A stretch of DNA of 7,741 bases from JAENVT01 sp031412355. Its GTDB lineage: Bacteria > Actinomycetota > Acidimicrobiia > Acidimicrobiales > Ilumatobacteraceae. Below the pieces are notes generated by a model. The model was not told the DNA's origin. It worked only from the letters and a program-made list of their open reading frames with translations, and made no database searches. The translations under genes were made by a program, and so were the position numbers. Shown here one piece after another: positions 1-6,143 of this stretch. The DNA is taken from positions 1 to 7,741 of the forward strand of contig JANOCR010000249.1 in NCBI GenBank assembly GCA_031412355.1, given 5' to 3'. Position 1 is the stretch's first letter; every line of letters starts with the position of its first letter.

Positions 1-2
1 GC

Positions 3-346
3 ATCCTGGGCCAGACCGGTTTCACGGCGTGGGCCGGCTTGCTGCGTACTGGTGAGTTCAAAGCCGGCGAGGCGGTGTTCGTGTCGGCTGCTGCAGGCGC
101 CGTCGGTACGGCGGTCGGCCAGTTCGCCCGACTGCTCGGCGCGTCTCGTGTGGTCGGCACGTGCGCGATCACGAAGACATGCGCCCCGAGTTCGAACGTC
201 AAGTCGCCGAGTGGCTGAGCGACGGAAAGGTGGTCTCGAAGGACACCATCTTCGACGGGATCGAACATGCCGTCGAGGCGCTGTTCGGTGTGATGTCGGG
301 CGCCAACGTCGGCAAGATGCTGGTCAGCCTCGATCCGTTGGCGTGA
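3..346 (+). pseudogene. MDR-family NADPH:quinone/prostaglandin-reductase-like oxidoreductase, 5'-partial with internal frameshifting deletion
   Basis: The family is zinc-independent medium-chain reductases that move hydride from NADPH to quinones or enones in the cytosol. From position 3 the frame reads ILGQTGFTAWAGL, then the cofactor-binding segment SAAAGAVGTAVGQFARLLGA (AxGxxG type), ending near RVVGT at about 160. The expected C-terminal segment follows in a different frame from about 161 (RDHEDMRPEFERQVAEWL, then GANVGKMLV) and stops at 344-346. Compared with the family, about 110 residues between the nucleotide-binding helix and the C-terminal substrate lobe are missing, and the join shifts frame, so no intact enzyme can be made from this part. 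The N-terminus lies outside the window. The next gene starts 24 bases after the stop. Family assignment is firm from motifs; the size of the missing block is an estimate from general knowledge of the family. Confidence 0.75.
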
Positions 347-370
347 GATCAGAGACATGAGGTCGGCGGC

Positions 371-1153
371 GTGAGGTCGCTGGTGCTCGGCGGCTTCGTT
401 TTCGTTGGCAAGCGACTCGTCATCGCGCTGGTCGAAGCAGGCCACGAAGTCACCGTGTTCAACCGGGGGCTCACCCACACCACGCTGCCTGCCACCCGCA
501 GCGACATCGATGATGTGCTCGATCTGTTCAACGGTCGCACCGGTGCATACGCCTACGTCAGTTCGATCATGGCCTACGACCAAGCACTGGTCGGCGTGTT
601 TCCCTGGACGAAAAACCTGCCGACCAACAACGACGGTCCCGCCACCCAGCGCCACGCGGTCGACGGCTGGTTGCTGCAGGATCGGCCGATCCTGTTGCCC
701 CACGGCGGGCTCGTCGTCGGCTCATACGGTCACGTCGACGATCTGGTCGCGTTCATGATCACCGTCGCGACCACGCCGTCCGCGCGCGGAGAGATCTTCA
801 ACGTCTCGACCAGCGCAGTCAGCACCCGTCGGTACATCAACACCCTCGCCGACATCGTCGGCGTCGAGCCGAAGATCGTCGACGTGCCCGACGATGTGCT
901 GAAATCAGTGACCATGCCGATCTTCGGTCACCTCTTCGGCGCTCGGCACCATGCCGAGTTGAGCACCGCCAAGGCCGATGCGCTACTGCAGCCGAGGTAC
1001 GGATTCCGCGACGGCCACCAGGCCACGTACCAATGGTTCTTGTCGCAGGGCTGGGCCGATCGTTTGCAGCCGCTGGTCGATCCCGTGTGGCGGGCAACAT
1101 GGGATTTCGACGCCGAGGCCGCGGTCGCCAGACAACTGAGCGCCGCGTCGTGA
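371..1153 (+). CDS. NAD-dependent epimerase/dehydratase-like protein with internal in-frame losses (probably non-functional)
   Basis: This is an extended-SDR Rossmann protein related to NAD-dependent epimerases and reductases, 260 residues against a usual 320-350. The glycine motif is seen at the N-terminus (LVLGGFVFVG, residues 4-13; usually GGTxFxG), then HEVTVFNRG at 25-33, YVSSIMAYD at 62-70, and the late segment GSYGHVDDL followed by GEIFNVS at 140-146. Two stretches seem to be gone without loss of frame. One lies around residues 42-48, where the strands carrying the usual (V/I)D(T/I)S(G/A) segment are expected. The other lies around residues 90-98, where the catalytic YxxxK should be; no YxxxK is found anywhere in the right place. 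The GTG start follows GAGG at 359-362. The stop overlaps the next gene's GTG. The ORF is open but the enzyme is likely dead; a stable truncated product cannot be excluded. Confidence 0.7.
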   Translation: MRSLVLGGFVFVGKRLVIALVEAGHEVTVFNRGLTHTTLPATRSDIDDVLDLFNGRTGAYAYVSSIMAYDQALVGVFPWTKNLPTNNDGPATQRHAVDGWLLQDRPILLPHGGLVVGSYGHVDDLVAFMITVATTPSARGEIFNVSTSAVSTRRYINTLADIVGVEPKIVDVPDDVLKSVTMPIFGHLFGARHHAELSTAKADALLQPRYGFRDGHQATYQWFLSQGWADRLQPLVDPVWRATWDFDAEAAVARQLSAAS

Positions 1154-1512
1154 GCGACCGTCCCACCGACGCTGCAATGTGGGCCTCGATGGCCGACACA
1201 CTGCGACGCACGGTCCTGCCGAACCTGACCGATCCCCATGCGCGCAACGCAACGATCCAGCTGATCGGCATGGCCGTGTATGCCGGACGTCGAGGCTCGG
1301 ATCCGGCCAGGCGCCGACAGGAGGAATTGGCTGCAGCCATGGGTCCAGCCGCCGGCCAAGACGTGCTGCGGTCGTGCATCGCTGTGCTTGCCGATCCGTA
1401 CCACCGTGTCCACGCTGATATCCGCGAGATCCTCGAGCGGCACCTCGACGAAGACCTTGCAACCGAGGCCGTGCTGCTGAACGCCTTCCGGGGGCAACTG
1501 CCAGATGAATGA
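1150..1512 (+). CDS. conserved-looking small protein of unknown function, partner of the phosphotransferase
   Basis: I do not recognise this 120-residue protein. The GTG start at 1150 overlaps the preceding TGA (GTGA), and its end overlaps the next start (ATGAATGA), so it is almost certainly co-translated with the phosphotransferase. It is predicted soluble and mostly helical, with no signal peptide or membrane segment. It has MWASMADTLRRTVLPNL near the N-terminus and an acidic C-terminal helix (DIREILERHLDEDLATE). Regularly spaced Leu, Ile and Val residues between charged ones suggest a helical bundle. The frame stays open further upstream, but that part lies inside the previous gene and does not resemble the rest. 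Small helical proteins of this kind do occur next to APH-type kinases in actinobacterial acyl-CoA and alcohol catabolism loci; a role as partner or regulator is inference. An internal ATG at 1177 is an alternative start. Confidence 0.7.
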   Translation: MSDRPTDAAMWASMADTLRRTVLPNLTDPHARNATIQLIGMAVYAGRRGSDPARRRQEELAAAMGPAAGQDVLRSCIAVLADPYHRVHADIREILERHLDEDLATEAVLLNAFRGQLPDE

Positions 1513-2419
1513 GGTTCGTCTCGCTGACTACCTCGGCGCACAGAGTGGAACGCCGGTCGAAGTACGCGGCTCGCGCCGGCTCACAGTCGGGCACTCGCGT
1601 GGCATGTACGAAGTCGACACTTCCGCAGGACGATTCGTCGTGCGCATCGAACAGGGTGGCGTCTTCGGCACATCGAGCGCAGCGGAATTCGGCCTCATGC
1701 AATCGCTGCACGCCGCTGGATTTCCAGTGGCCAACGTTCGCTGGTTCGAACCCACAGGCGACGTGCTCGGTCAGCCGTTCTTCGTGATGGATTTCATCGA
1801 GGCAGATTGCCATGACGACGAGCGCTCGATGGACGAGACCACCGCCGCCGCGTTCGTGCGAACGCTCGCCGGCCTGCATGCTCTCGACGCCACCGCTCAC
1901 CTGCCCGCCGTCGACACCGAGCAGGCGACGCACATCCAGATCGAGCACTGGCGCAACGTCGGCAAGTCCGCCGGCGGCCCGCGGGTACCGCTGCTCGACG
2001 CCGCCGAGATGTGGCTGCACCAGAACGCACGGTTGCCGAGGCGGGTCTCGCTGGTTCACGGCGACCCGGGGCCTGGGAACGTGCTAAGCGCCAATGGCGA
2101 AGTGCTCGCGCTGACCGACTGGGAGTTCGCCCACATCGGCGACCCCGCCGAGGATTGGTCGTTCTGCGTCTCGATGCGCGGAGCACGCACGATGCCGCGC
2201 GAGGCGTGGACGGGGTTGTTCGAACGCGAGGCCGGGGTTCGCATGACGCCCGCCCAGTGGGACTATTGGGAGGCCTTCAACCTGTACAAGGGGGCATGCG
2301 CCAATCGCACGTGCCTGGGGCTGTTCGAGTCCGGAGCCAACCGCTCGCCCAACATGGCGATAATCGGCACGGCGCTGCACCACGCCTTCCTACGACGCCT
2401 TGTCGACATAATCCGCTGA
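1505..2419 (+). CDS. phosphotransferase family protein (APH / choline-kinase fold)
   Basis: A 304-residue kinase-fold protein of the aminoglycoside phosphotransferase/choline kinase superfamily, the branch often found beside acyl-CoA dehydrogenase genes. It would transfer the ATP gamma-phosphate to a small hydroxylated substrate in the cytosol; the substrate is unknown. The Brenner motif is complete: H185-G-D187-P-G-P-G-N192, holding the catalytic Asp and a metal-ligand Asn, followed by the metal-binding D205-W-E207. The N-lobe strand RFVVRIEQGG (residues 43-52) carries Arg where classical kinases use Lys, common in this branch. The hinge region is PFFVMDFIE. Nothing expected is missing, in contrast to the oxidoreductases around it. 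The ATG follows a GGGGG tract about ten bases upstream and overlaps the previous stop. A true drug-resistance role is unlikely given the context and sequence branch. Confidence 0.85.
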   Translation: MNEVRLADYLGAQSGTPVEVRGSRRLTVGHSRGMYEVDTSAGRFVVRIEQGGVFGTSSAAEFGLMQSLHAAGFPVANVRWFEPTGDVLGQPFFVMDFIEADCHDDERSMDETTAAAFVRTLAGLHALDATAHLPAVDTEQATHIQIEHWRNVGKSAGGPRVPLLDAAEMWLHQNARLPRRVSLVHGDPGPGNVLSANGEVLALTDWEFAHIGDPAEDWSFCVSMRGARTMPREAWTGLFEREAGVRMTPAQWDYWEAFNLYKGACANRTCLGLFESGANRSPNMAIIGTALHHAFLRRLVDIIR

Positions 2420-2438
2420 GCGAATATCTGATCAGAGG

Positions 2439-2468
2439 TTGACAATTACGTACTGATCGAACTAGTGT
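2439..2468 (+). promoter_or_regulatory. sigma70-type promoter of the DUF222-HNH gene, probably leaderless
   Basis: A perfect TTGACA (-35) lies at 2439-2444 and TAGTGT (TAnnnT-type -10) at 2463-2468, separated by 18 bases. Transcription would begin about 7 bases after the -10, which is at or next to the ATG at 2476. No Shine-Dalgarno-like sequence lies in the bases before the ATG, which fits a leaderless mRNA, common in actinobacteria. The start site position is inferred from spacing only. Confidence 0.7.
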
Positions 2469-2472
2469 TCGA
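2457..2472. promoter_or_regulatory. LexA (SOS) box overlapping the -10 element
   Basis: TCGAACTAGTGTTCGA is an inverted repeat with 6-base arms and a 4-base centre. It matches the actinobacterial/Bacillus-type LexA consensus CGAAC-N4-GTTCG exactly. It covers the -10 element of the HNH gene promoter and ends 3 bases before the ATG, so bound LexA would block RNA polymerase and DNA damage would release it. SOS boxes in front of 13E12-repeat (DUF222-HNH) genes are known in mycobacteria. Confidence 0.85.
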
Positions 2473-2475
2473 TTC

Positions 2476-3696
2476 ATGAACTCGTCGGGGATCGTCGAAC
2501 TGGTCAGCGAACTAGCCGCTGTCGAAGTCGCTGGCGCTGACGTCGAGTGTTGCACCCAGGTGTTACACGACCTGTCGCGGGTGATCGCCTGGGCTGAGGC
2601 CACCAAGATTGCGGTCGCCCAACGACTCGCCCCGTTGGCGGTCGATTCGCCGGCGATCTTCCCCGAAGATGTCGTCGCCAAAGCAACTCGGGTGTCGCTA
2701 GGCCAAGGAATGCAATCGTTCAAACGGGCCGCGGCAATCGAAGCGCTCCCGCAATTCGGTGTCGCGCTCGCTGACGGCGCAGTGTCGGCCGCCCATGTCG
2801 ACGTGATCGCTTCGGCGATCGGGAAACTCGACGCGACCGAACGAGACAGCTTCGCCAAGCGCGGCGACTTCCTGTCTGAGATCGCCGCAAGATCAACACC
2901 CGGCGAGTTCGCCCGCACCGTACGCACCGAGGCCATGCGCTGCCAGCGCGGCGACGGGCTCGAGCGCTTGCAACGCCAGAAAAAGGCGACCTACCTCAAA
3001 ACCTGGATCGACCAAGCCAGCGGAATGTTCTGCCTACACGGCGAATACGACCCCGAAACCGGCGCACGCATCCACGCCCGACTCACCCAAACCATCGAAA
3101 AGCTGTTCCACGACAAGACACCCGACAACGCACCCACCGACCCGATCGACAAACAACACCACCTCCGCGCCATCGCCCTCATCGCCCTCATCGACGGCAC
3201 CGGAGCCAAACCCGGCAACGTCGACATGACCATCCTTATCGACGCAACCACCCTGTTCTCAGGCAAACACCCCGACACCATCATCGACTTCGACCTCCCC
3301 ATCGACCTCCCACTCGACACCATCCGACGCATGACCTGCAACGCCGAAATCACCCCGATCATCATCGGCACCGACGGCGTGCGCCTGCACCTCGGCGACA
3401 CCACCCGCCTCGCCAACCGCGACCAACGCCGAGCACTACGCACCATGTACCGCGGCTGCGCCATCCCCGGCTGCAGCGTCACCTGGGACCACATCGTCAT
3501 CCACCACGTCACCTACTTCACGCGCGACCACGGACCAACGGACATCGAAAATCTGTTGCCGCTTTGCACAAAACACCATCACTGCGCCCACGAAGGCGGC
3601 TGGCAACTCCACCTCGCAACCGATAGGACCCTGACCATCACACTCCCCGACGGCACCACCCAATGCCACAGCCCACCCAAAGCACTCGCCGCATGA
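2476..3696 (+). CDS. DUF222 / 13E12-repeat protein with C-terminal HNH endonuclease domain
   Basis: A 406-residue protein of the 13E12 repeat family, with an N-terminal helical DUF222 domain (about residues 5-290) and a C-terminal HNH nuclease domain. The HNH region is complete: C328-AIPG-C333 and C364 with the HHH at 367-369 as likely zinc ligands, H343-H344 as the catalytic histidine pair, N359 in the IENLL segment, and the closing HEGGW at 372-376. The family signature DLPLDTIRRM and the QRRALR segment precede it. These proteins are presumed metal-dependent DNA nucleases, often multicopy; the substrate and cellular role are not established. The perfect LexA box and promoter directly upstream predict induction by DNA damage. 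The ATG at 2476 is chosen for its fit to the leaderless promoter. The 5' and 3' halves differ sharply in base use: C strongly exceeds G on this strand after about 2990. Length is normal for the family and no damage is visible. Confidence 0.92.
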   Translation: MNSSGIVELVSELAAVEVAGADVECCTQVLHDLSRVIAWAEATKIAVAQRLAPLAVDSPAIFPEDVVAKATRVSLGQGMQSFKRAAAIEALPQFGVALADGAVSAAHVDVIASAIGKLDATERDSFAKRGDFLSEIAARSTPGEFARTVRTEAMRCQRGDGLERLQRQKKATYLKTWIDQASGMFCLHGEYDPETGARIHARLTQTIEKLFHDKTPDNAPTDPIDKQHHLRAIALIALIDGTGAKPGNVDMTILIDATTLFSGKHPDTIIDFDLPIDLPLDTIRRMTCNAEITPIIIGTDGVRLHLGDTTRLANRDQRRALRTMYRGCAIPGCSVTWDHIVIHHVTYFTRDHGPTDIENLLPLCTKHHHCAHEGGWQLHLATDRTLTITLPDGTTQCHSPPKALAA

Positions 3697-3754
3697 ACGG
3701 CCGGATCATCCAATCGACTCGATCAATTCAGACACCTACGGAACAGGAGCCACA

Positions 3755-4210
3755 ATGTTGAAGGCGTTCGTTTCTACTCTGATCACTCAGGGTGATCATC
3801 CCGGCGACTTCTGCTTCGTGCCGGCCAACGAACTGGTCGGCCGGCACGCGCTGGTCTGCGACCTCGAGAAGCCCGATCGGAGTGGTTGCGGATGCGGTCA
3901 GGCCTTCGGCGGGTTCACCAGCCATACAGGCACCACGACTGCGATGGTCACATCGCTTGACATCACCGAACGCGAGTGGCGAGAGCAATTGTTCCAATCG
4001 TTGTGCGATACCGGGTGGGCTGCGGCAATGGATGCGACCGACCTCGCCGAACTGATCGACGGGCTTGTCGACCACGACCTCGGTGCGGCCGGCAAACTGC
4101 CCGACGGCACCATCGTCGGGCGCCGCGCATGGAACGAGGCACGCGGCACGATCGACAGGCTCATCTATCGCGGCACTGCAGTGGCGGCCGCCGCTCGGAA
4201 TGGGCCGTGA
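3755..4210 (+). CDS. DUF7715-like conserved actinobacterial protein
   Basis: A 151-residue soluble protein of unknown function. The first 65 residues resemble the actinobacterial family I know as DUF7715: a short beta strand (MLKAFVSTLITQG), then DFCFVPANELVG, a cysteine segment (C35, then C45-G-C47), and GGFTSHTGTTTAMV. The family usually has a CGCRRxMxGLxSHxxTTT-like segment, so C45, C47, S56 and H57 are the likely conserved core, perhaps binding a metal; that is inference. The rest is helical, with a PDGTIVGRR segment at 116-124. No signal peptide or membrane helix. The start is supported by AGGAG at 3745-3749, five bases before the ATG. It is 58 bases behind the HNH gene and could be read through from the SOS promoter; no terminator is visible between them. 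Family call is from memory of the motif only. Confidence 0.65.
   Translation: MLKAFVSTLITQGDHPGDFCFVPANELVGRHALVCDLEKPDRSGCGCGQAFGGFTSHTGTTTAMVTSLDITEREWREQLFQSLCDTGWAAAMDATDLAELIDGLVDHDLGAAGKLPDGTIVGRRAWNEARGTIDRLIYRGTAVAAAARNGP
3780..3798. repeat. inverted repeat with 7-base arms inside the start of the DUF7715-like gene
   Basis: TGATCAC-TCAGG-GTGATCA lies 25 bases after the ATG. The arms are perfect. It could be an operator or an RNA hairpin that affects translation, or chance; the arm TGATCA is itself palindromic and such words are frequent in this DNA. Confidence 0.4.
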
Positions 4211-4265
4211 TCTTCAGCGGACCGAGTGTTCATCTGGCGGCAAGGATGAGGAAACCTGGCGTCCG

Positions 4266-4271
4266 TACCCT
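4266..4271 (+). promoter_or_regulatory. candidate leaderless -10 element for the 4278 gene
   Basis: TACCCT (TAnnnT) is followed by six bases and then the ATG at 4278. This spacing is what leaderless actinobacterial promoters show, and no Shine-Dalgarno-like sequence is present. No convincing -35 hexamer is seen at the usual distance, so this rests on the -10 and its spacing alone. Confidence 0.4.
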
Positions 4272-4277
4272 GCCGGC

Positions 4278-4730
4278 ATGGATCAAACCATGATTGTGCC
4301 CAGGACCCTCATACTCATCGACCCATCGAGCCCGGACGGCGAACGTGGACTTGACGTGCTGACCACAGAAGACCAGGCCGTCACGTTGCTACTCACGCTC
4401 AACGGTCATTCGGCGGAGGCGCTGCGCGAATTCGCTGTCGCCGAAGACATCGATGTATCGATGGCCGGGTTGATCTACCTCGACCAGGTCGTCTGTCGAC
4501 TCAGCATGCACACCGACGACATCGAGACCATCTCGACGGCGGGTGCCGATGCGGTCAGCGAGATCTTCCATATCTTGCAGCATCGGCCGGTCAGCCGGGT
4601 GATCGTGCCGCCGAGCCTTCCAGGACTCGAGGCCGGAGGGTTGGCGAAGTTGCTGCGGGCGTGCCCCGTGCCCGTCGTTGTCGCCCCGCGACTCGACCCC
4701 AAGGCCTCCAGGTTTCCGATGGCTTCATAG
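4278..4730 (+). CDS. hypothetical alpha/beta protein, weakly universal-stress-protein-like
   Basis: A 150-residue cytosolic protein that I cannot name with confidence. It starts with a hydrophobic strand (PRTLILIDPSSPDG), has alternating helices and strands (SMAGLIYLDQVVCRLSMHTDD), and ends with SRVIVPPSLPG, a helix, and CPVPVVVAPRLDP. The closing cPVxVV strand after a helix resembles the last strand of universal stress proteins, but the GxxGxG(S/T) nucleotide loop of that family is not seen, so ATP binding is not supported. The frame is open upstream to 4065, but that part overlaps the previous gene out of frame; the ATG at 4278 is preferred because it follows a TAnnnT element at leaderless spacing. 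A second ATG at 4290 is possible. It stands alone, 67 bases after the DUF7715-like gene. Confidence 0.65.
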   Translation: MDQTMIVPRTLILIDPSSPDGERGLDVLTTEDQAVTLLLTLNGHSAEALREFAVAEDIDVSMAGLIYLDQVVCRLSMHTDDIETISTAGADAVSEIFHILQHRPVSRVIVPPSLPGLEAGGLAKLLRACPVPVVVAPRLDPKASRFPMAS

Positions 4731-4778
4731 ACGTCGCAGGCCAACCCGAGTTCCATTCCGGCCTGCCAGTATGGAGGC

Positions 4779-5027
4779 ATGAGCACTCCAGTCGAGAACT
4801 CCGACCTTGTCCACCGGTACTGCGATGCGGTGGTGCGCAAGGACCGCGACCAGTGGGCGGCCACATGGGCACCCGACGCTCATTGGGACCTCGGCAAAGG
4901 CCGGGTGATGGGCGGCAAGGAGGCGATCGTCGACGGTTTCGATTCCATCGTTCAGATCGCCCACAACGGTCAGATCGCCTTCGTCGCGGCCAGCACCGCC
5001 AGCGCCCGCTGCAATGGGTCGGGATAG
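4779..5027 (+). pseudogene. SnoaL/NTF2-like protein, 3'-truncated
   Basis: The first 64 or so residues fit the nuclear transport factor 2-like (SnoaL) fold: helix NSDLVHRYCDAVVRKDRDQW, then WAPDAHWDLGKGRVMGG, the helix KEAIVDGF, and VQIAHNG. Family members are about 130-150 residues long and continue with three or four more strands forming the cone-shaped pocket. Here the similarity stops near 4970, and the remaining frame to the stop at 5025-5027 runs antisense over the end of the isomerase gene (AFVAASTASARCNGSG). The 3' part is therefore missing and the fold cannot close. GGAGG at 4773-4777 is only one base from the ATG, so the ribosome-binding arrangement is poor. SnoaL-like proteins are cyclases, isomerases or dehydratases of small hydrophobic compounds, in keeping with the redox genes nearby. 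The call rests on the pattern of the N-terminal half. Confidence 0.6.
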
Positions 5028-5740
5028 TCGATCATCAACTGGCGCGATCGCATCTCGACCGACACGGGCACGCCGGGTACGGCCGACAGAAGGTCGGCGA
5101 GCGGCAGATCACCCTGCCCCGGCAGCAGCCTGCCGTGCAGCGCCTCTTCTCGCAGGCCGGCGAGTGACGGGTCGGCGGGCACGGCGGTCGCATCGGCGAT
5201 CTGGACGTAGGGCAGCAGGTTCGGCGGGATCCCCACGAGATCGGCAGGGGTGCCACCTGACCGAGCCAGGTGCAACGAGTCAACCAGCACAGCGCCGTTG
5301 GCGTACCCAGCCTCGGCGACCACGCTCAATGCCGCGCCGAGCGAGCCGATCGAGAAGATGGGCAGGAACTCGAACACCAATGTCACCGTGGAGCCTGTCG
5401 CCCGATCACACAGGGCGGCGAAACGCTCGACCACCTCCGAACGATCAGCTGGCCCGCTGGCCACAAGGACATGGCGCGCACCGATCTCGACGGCAGCATC
5501 GATGAGCGCCTCACCATGATCCGGCCCACGGCCGAAGATCACCGGCTCGATGTCGAGTCCGACGATCCCGGCGGCGTTGAGCCGACTGGCAATGACACGA
5601 GCGGTAGACGGTGCCCATTTCGTCGGGTCGAACCAGATACCGACAGCACCGAAGCCTGCCGCGGCCGCAACGTCGACGGCCGCAGCCGGGTCGAGATCCG
5701 ACACCGTGGCAGCCGCGAGCGAGATCAGTCGATCTGTCAT
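4970..5740 (-). CDS. sugar phosphate isomerase/epimerase-like TIM-barrel protein (xylose isomerase-like)
   Basis: A 256-residue protein of the xylose-isomerase-like/AP-endonuclease-2 TIM-barrel superfamily, which isomerises or epimerises sugars, hydroxypyruvate or related keto compounds using a divalent metal. Barrel strands are visible in order: GAVGIWF, IVGLDIEP, HVLVASG, VTLVFEFLPIFS with E124, AVLVDSLHL with D154 and H157, YVQIADA, and PVSVEMRSR with E229. E124, D154/H157 and E229 are the probable metal ligands; Q180 stands where many relatives have His or Ser. The family segment RLLPGQGDLPL is present at 205-215. The ATG overlaps the stop of the LLM gene upstream (ATGA), so the two are translationally coupled. 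No internal loss is evident; it is slightly short at the C-terminus, and its stop lies where the truncated SnoaL gene begins to match, so a few end residues may be new. Substrate unknown. Confidence 0.8.
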   Translation of the reverse strand: MTDRLISLAAATVSDLDPAAAVDVAAAAGFGAVGIWFDPTKWAPSTARVIASRLNAAGIVGLDIEPVIFGRGPDHGEALIDAAVEIGARHVLVASGPADRSEVVERFAALCDRATGSTVTLVFEFLPIFSIGSLGAALSVVAEAGYANGAVLVDSLHLARSGGTPADLVGIPPNLLPYVQIADATAVPADPSLAGLREEALHGRLLPGQGDLPLADLLSAVPGVPVSVEMRSRQLMIDYPDPLQRALAVLAATKAI

Positions 5741-6102
5741 CCGGCCATCTCGCGCATGAAGATCTCCAACGCGTCGAGGTGCTGATCTGGCGACGAGAAG
5801 TTCGGCACCGGTACCTTCATGTACCGCGAGCCAGTGCTCATCGCTCGCATCGAGATTATCGAGCCCCCCGCCTGCTCCCAGGCCGATGCGTGTTCGTGCC
5901 ATGTCTCCGGGCCGAGCGCGTAGTCGATCAGCATCTCCGAACCGAACGTGGTGGTGTCGCGGTCGGCATGCTCGGCGCCGAGCACGTGGTCGTAAGCGGT
6001 CAGCCTGGCGTACCCGAGCTCCTCGGCCGCCTGGGCGAAGTCGCGGACGGCGATCGGATCGCTGCCGATCTCGGTCGTGGGGAACACCGCTCCGTAGCGC
6101 AC
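5737..6102 (-). CDS. LLM-class F420-dependent oxidoreductase remnant, in-frame loss of the central barrel
   Basis: Luciferase-like monooxygenases of this branch use coenzyme F420 and form a TIM barrel of about 280-300 residues. This product has 121. The N-terminus is canonical (GAVFPTTEIGSDPIAVRDFA, then EELGYARLTAYDHVLGAEH), close to TIGR03619-type proteins. After about residue 49 it jumps to the family's C-terminal segment (MLIDYALGPETWHEHASAW, then DQHLDALEIFMREM). Roughly 170 central residues, containing the LSGGRxxxGVGxGW region and most of the barrel, are missing, but frame is kept. It cannot fold as a normal F420 enzyme. The GTG start at 6102 is preceded by TACGCT on this strand (6116-6111) with 8 bases between, suggesting leaderless transcription. 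It overlaps the isomerase start by ATGA, so the remnant may persist as a leader for that gene. Confidence 0.75.
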   Translation of the reverse strand: MRYGAVFPTTEIGSDPIAVRDFAQAAEELGYARLTAYDHVLGAEHADRDTTTFGSEMLIDYALGPETWHEHASAWEQAGGSIISMRAMSTGSRYMKVPVPNFSSPDQHLDALEIFMREMAG

Positions 6103-6143
6103 AGTTCGTCAGCGTAGGTGTCTGCATCTCGCCGTGCGGCAAG
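6103..6143. promoter_or_regulatory. short divergent promoter region between LLM-1 and SDR remnants
   Basis: Forty-one bases separate the minus-strand GTG (6102) from the plus-strand ATG (6144). The minus strand shows a TAnnnT-type -10, TACGCT at 6116-6111. I see no clear -10 or Shine-Dalgarno for the plus-strand gene. The arrangement suggests both units were controlled from one shared site; no repressor-type palindrome is visible. Confidence 0.35.

Noticed and set aside
837..1541. Second minus-strand ORF (234 codons) over the same stretch
   Set aside because: Low-complexity Arg/Ser-rich translation with no family signal and no start signals.
983..2059. Long minus-strand ORF (358 codons) opposite the small protein and phosphotransferase genes
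   Set aside because: Rich in Arg, Ala, Gly and Pro with no recognisable motif; it is antisense to two genes with clear overlaps and, in one case, a clear catalytic motif. High GC gives long shadow frames.
1505..2419. Antibiotic resistance gene
   Set aside because: It has the general APH motif but is the catabolic-locus branch of the fold; no mobile-resistance context is seen.
3121..3340. C/A-rich stretch as a CRISPR or tandem repeat
   Set aside because: It is coding, in frame, with no regular repeat unit; repeated words come from Asp, Thr, His and Pro codons.
2476..3696. HNH protein as a homing endonuclease, restriction enzyme or toxin in a defence island
   Set aside because: Domain layout is ordinary DUF222-HNH; there is no methylase, immunity gene, intron or inferred target site next to it.
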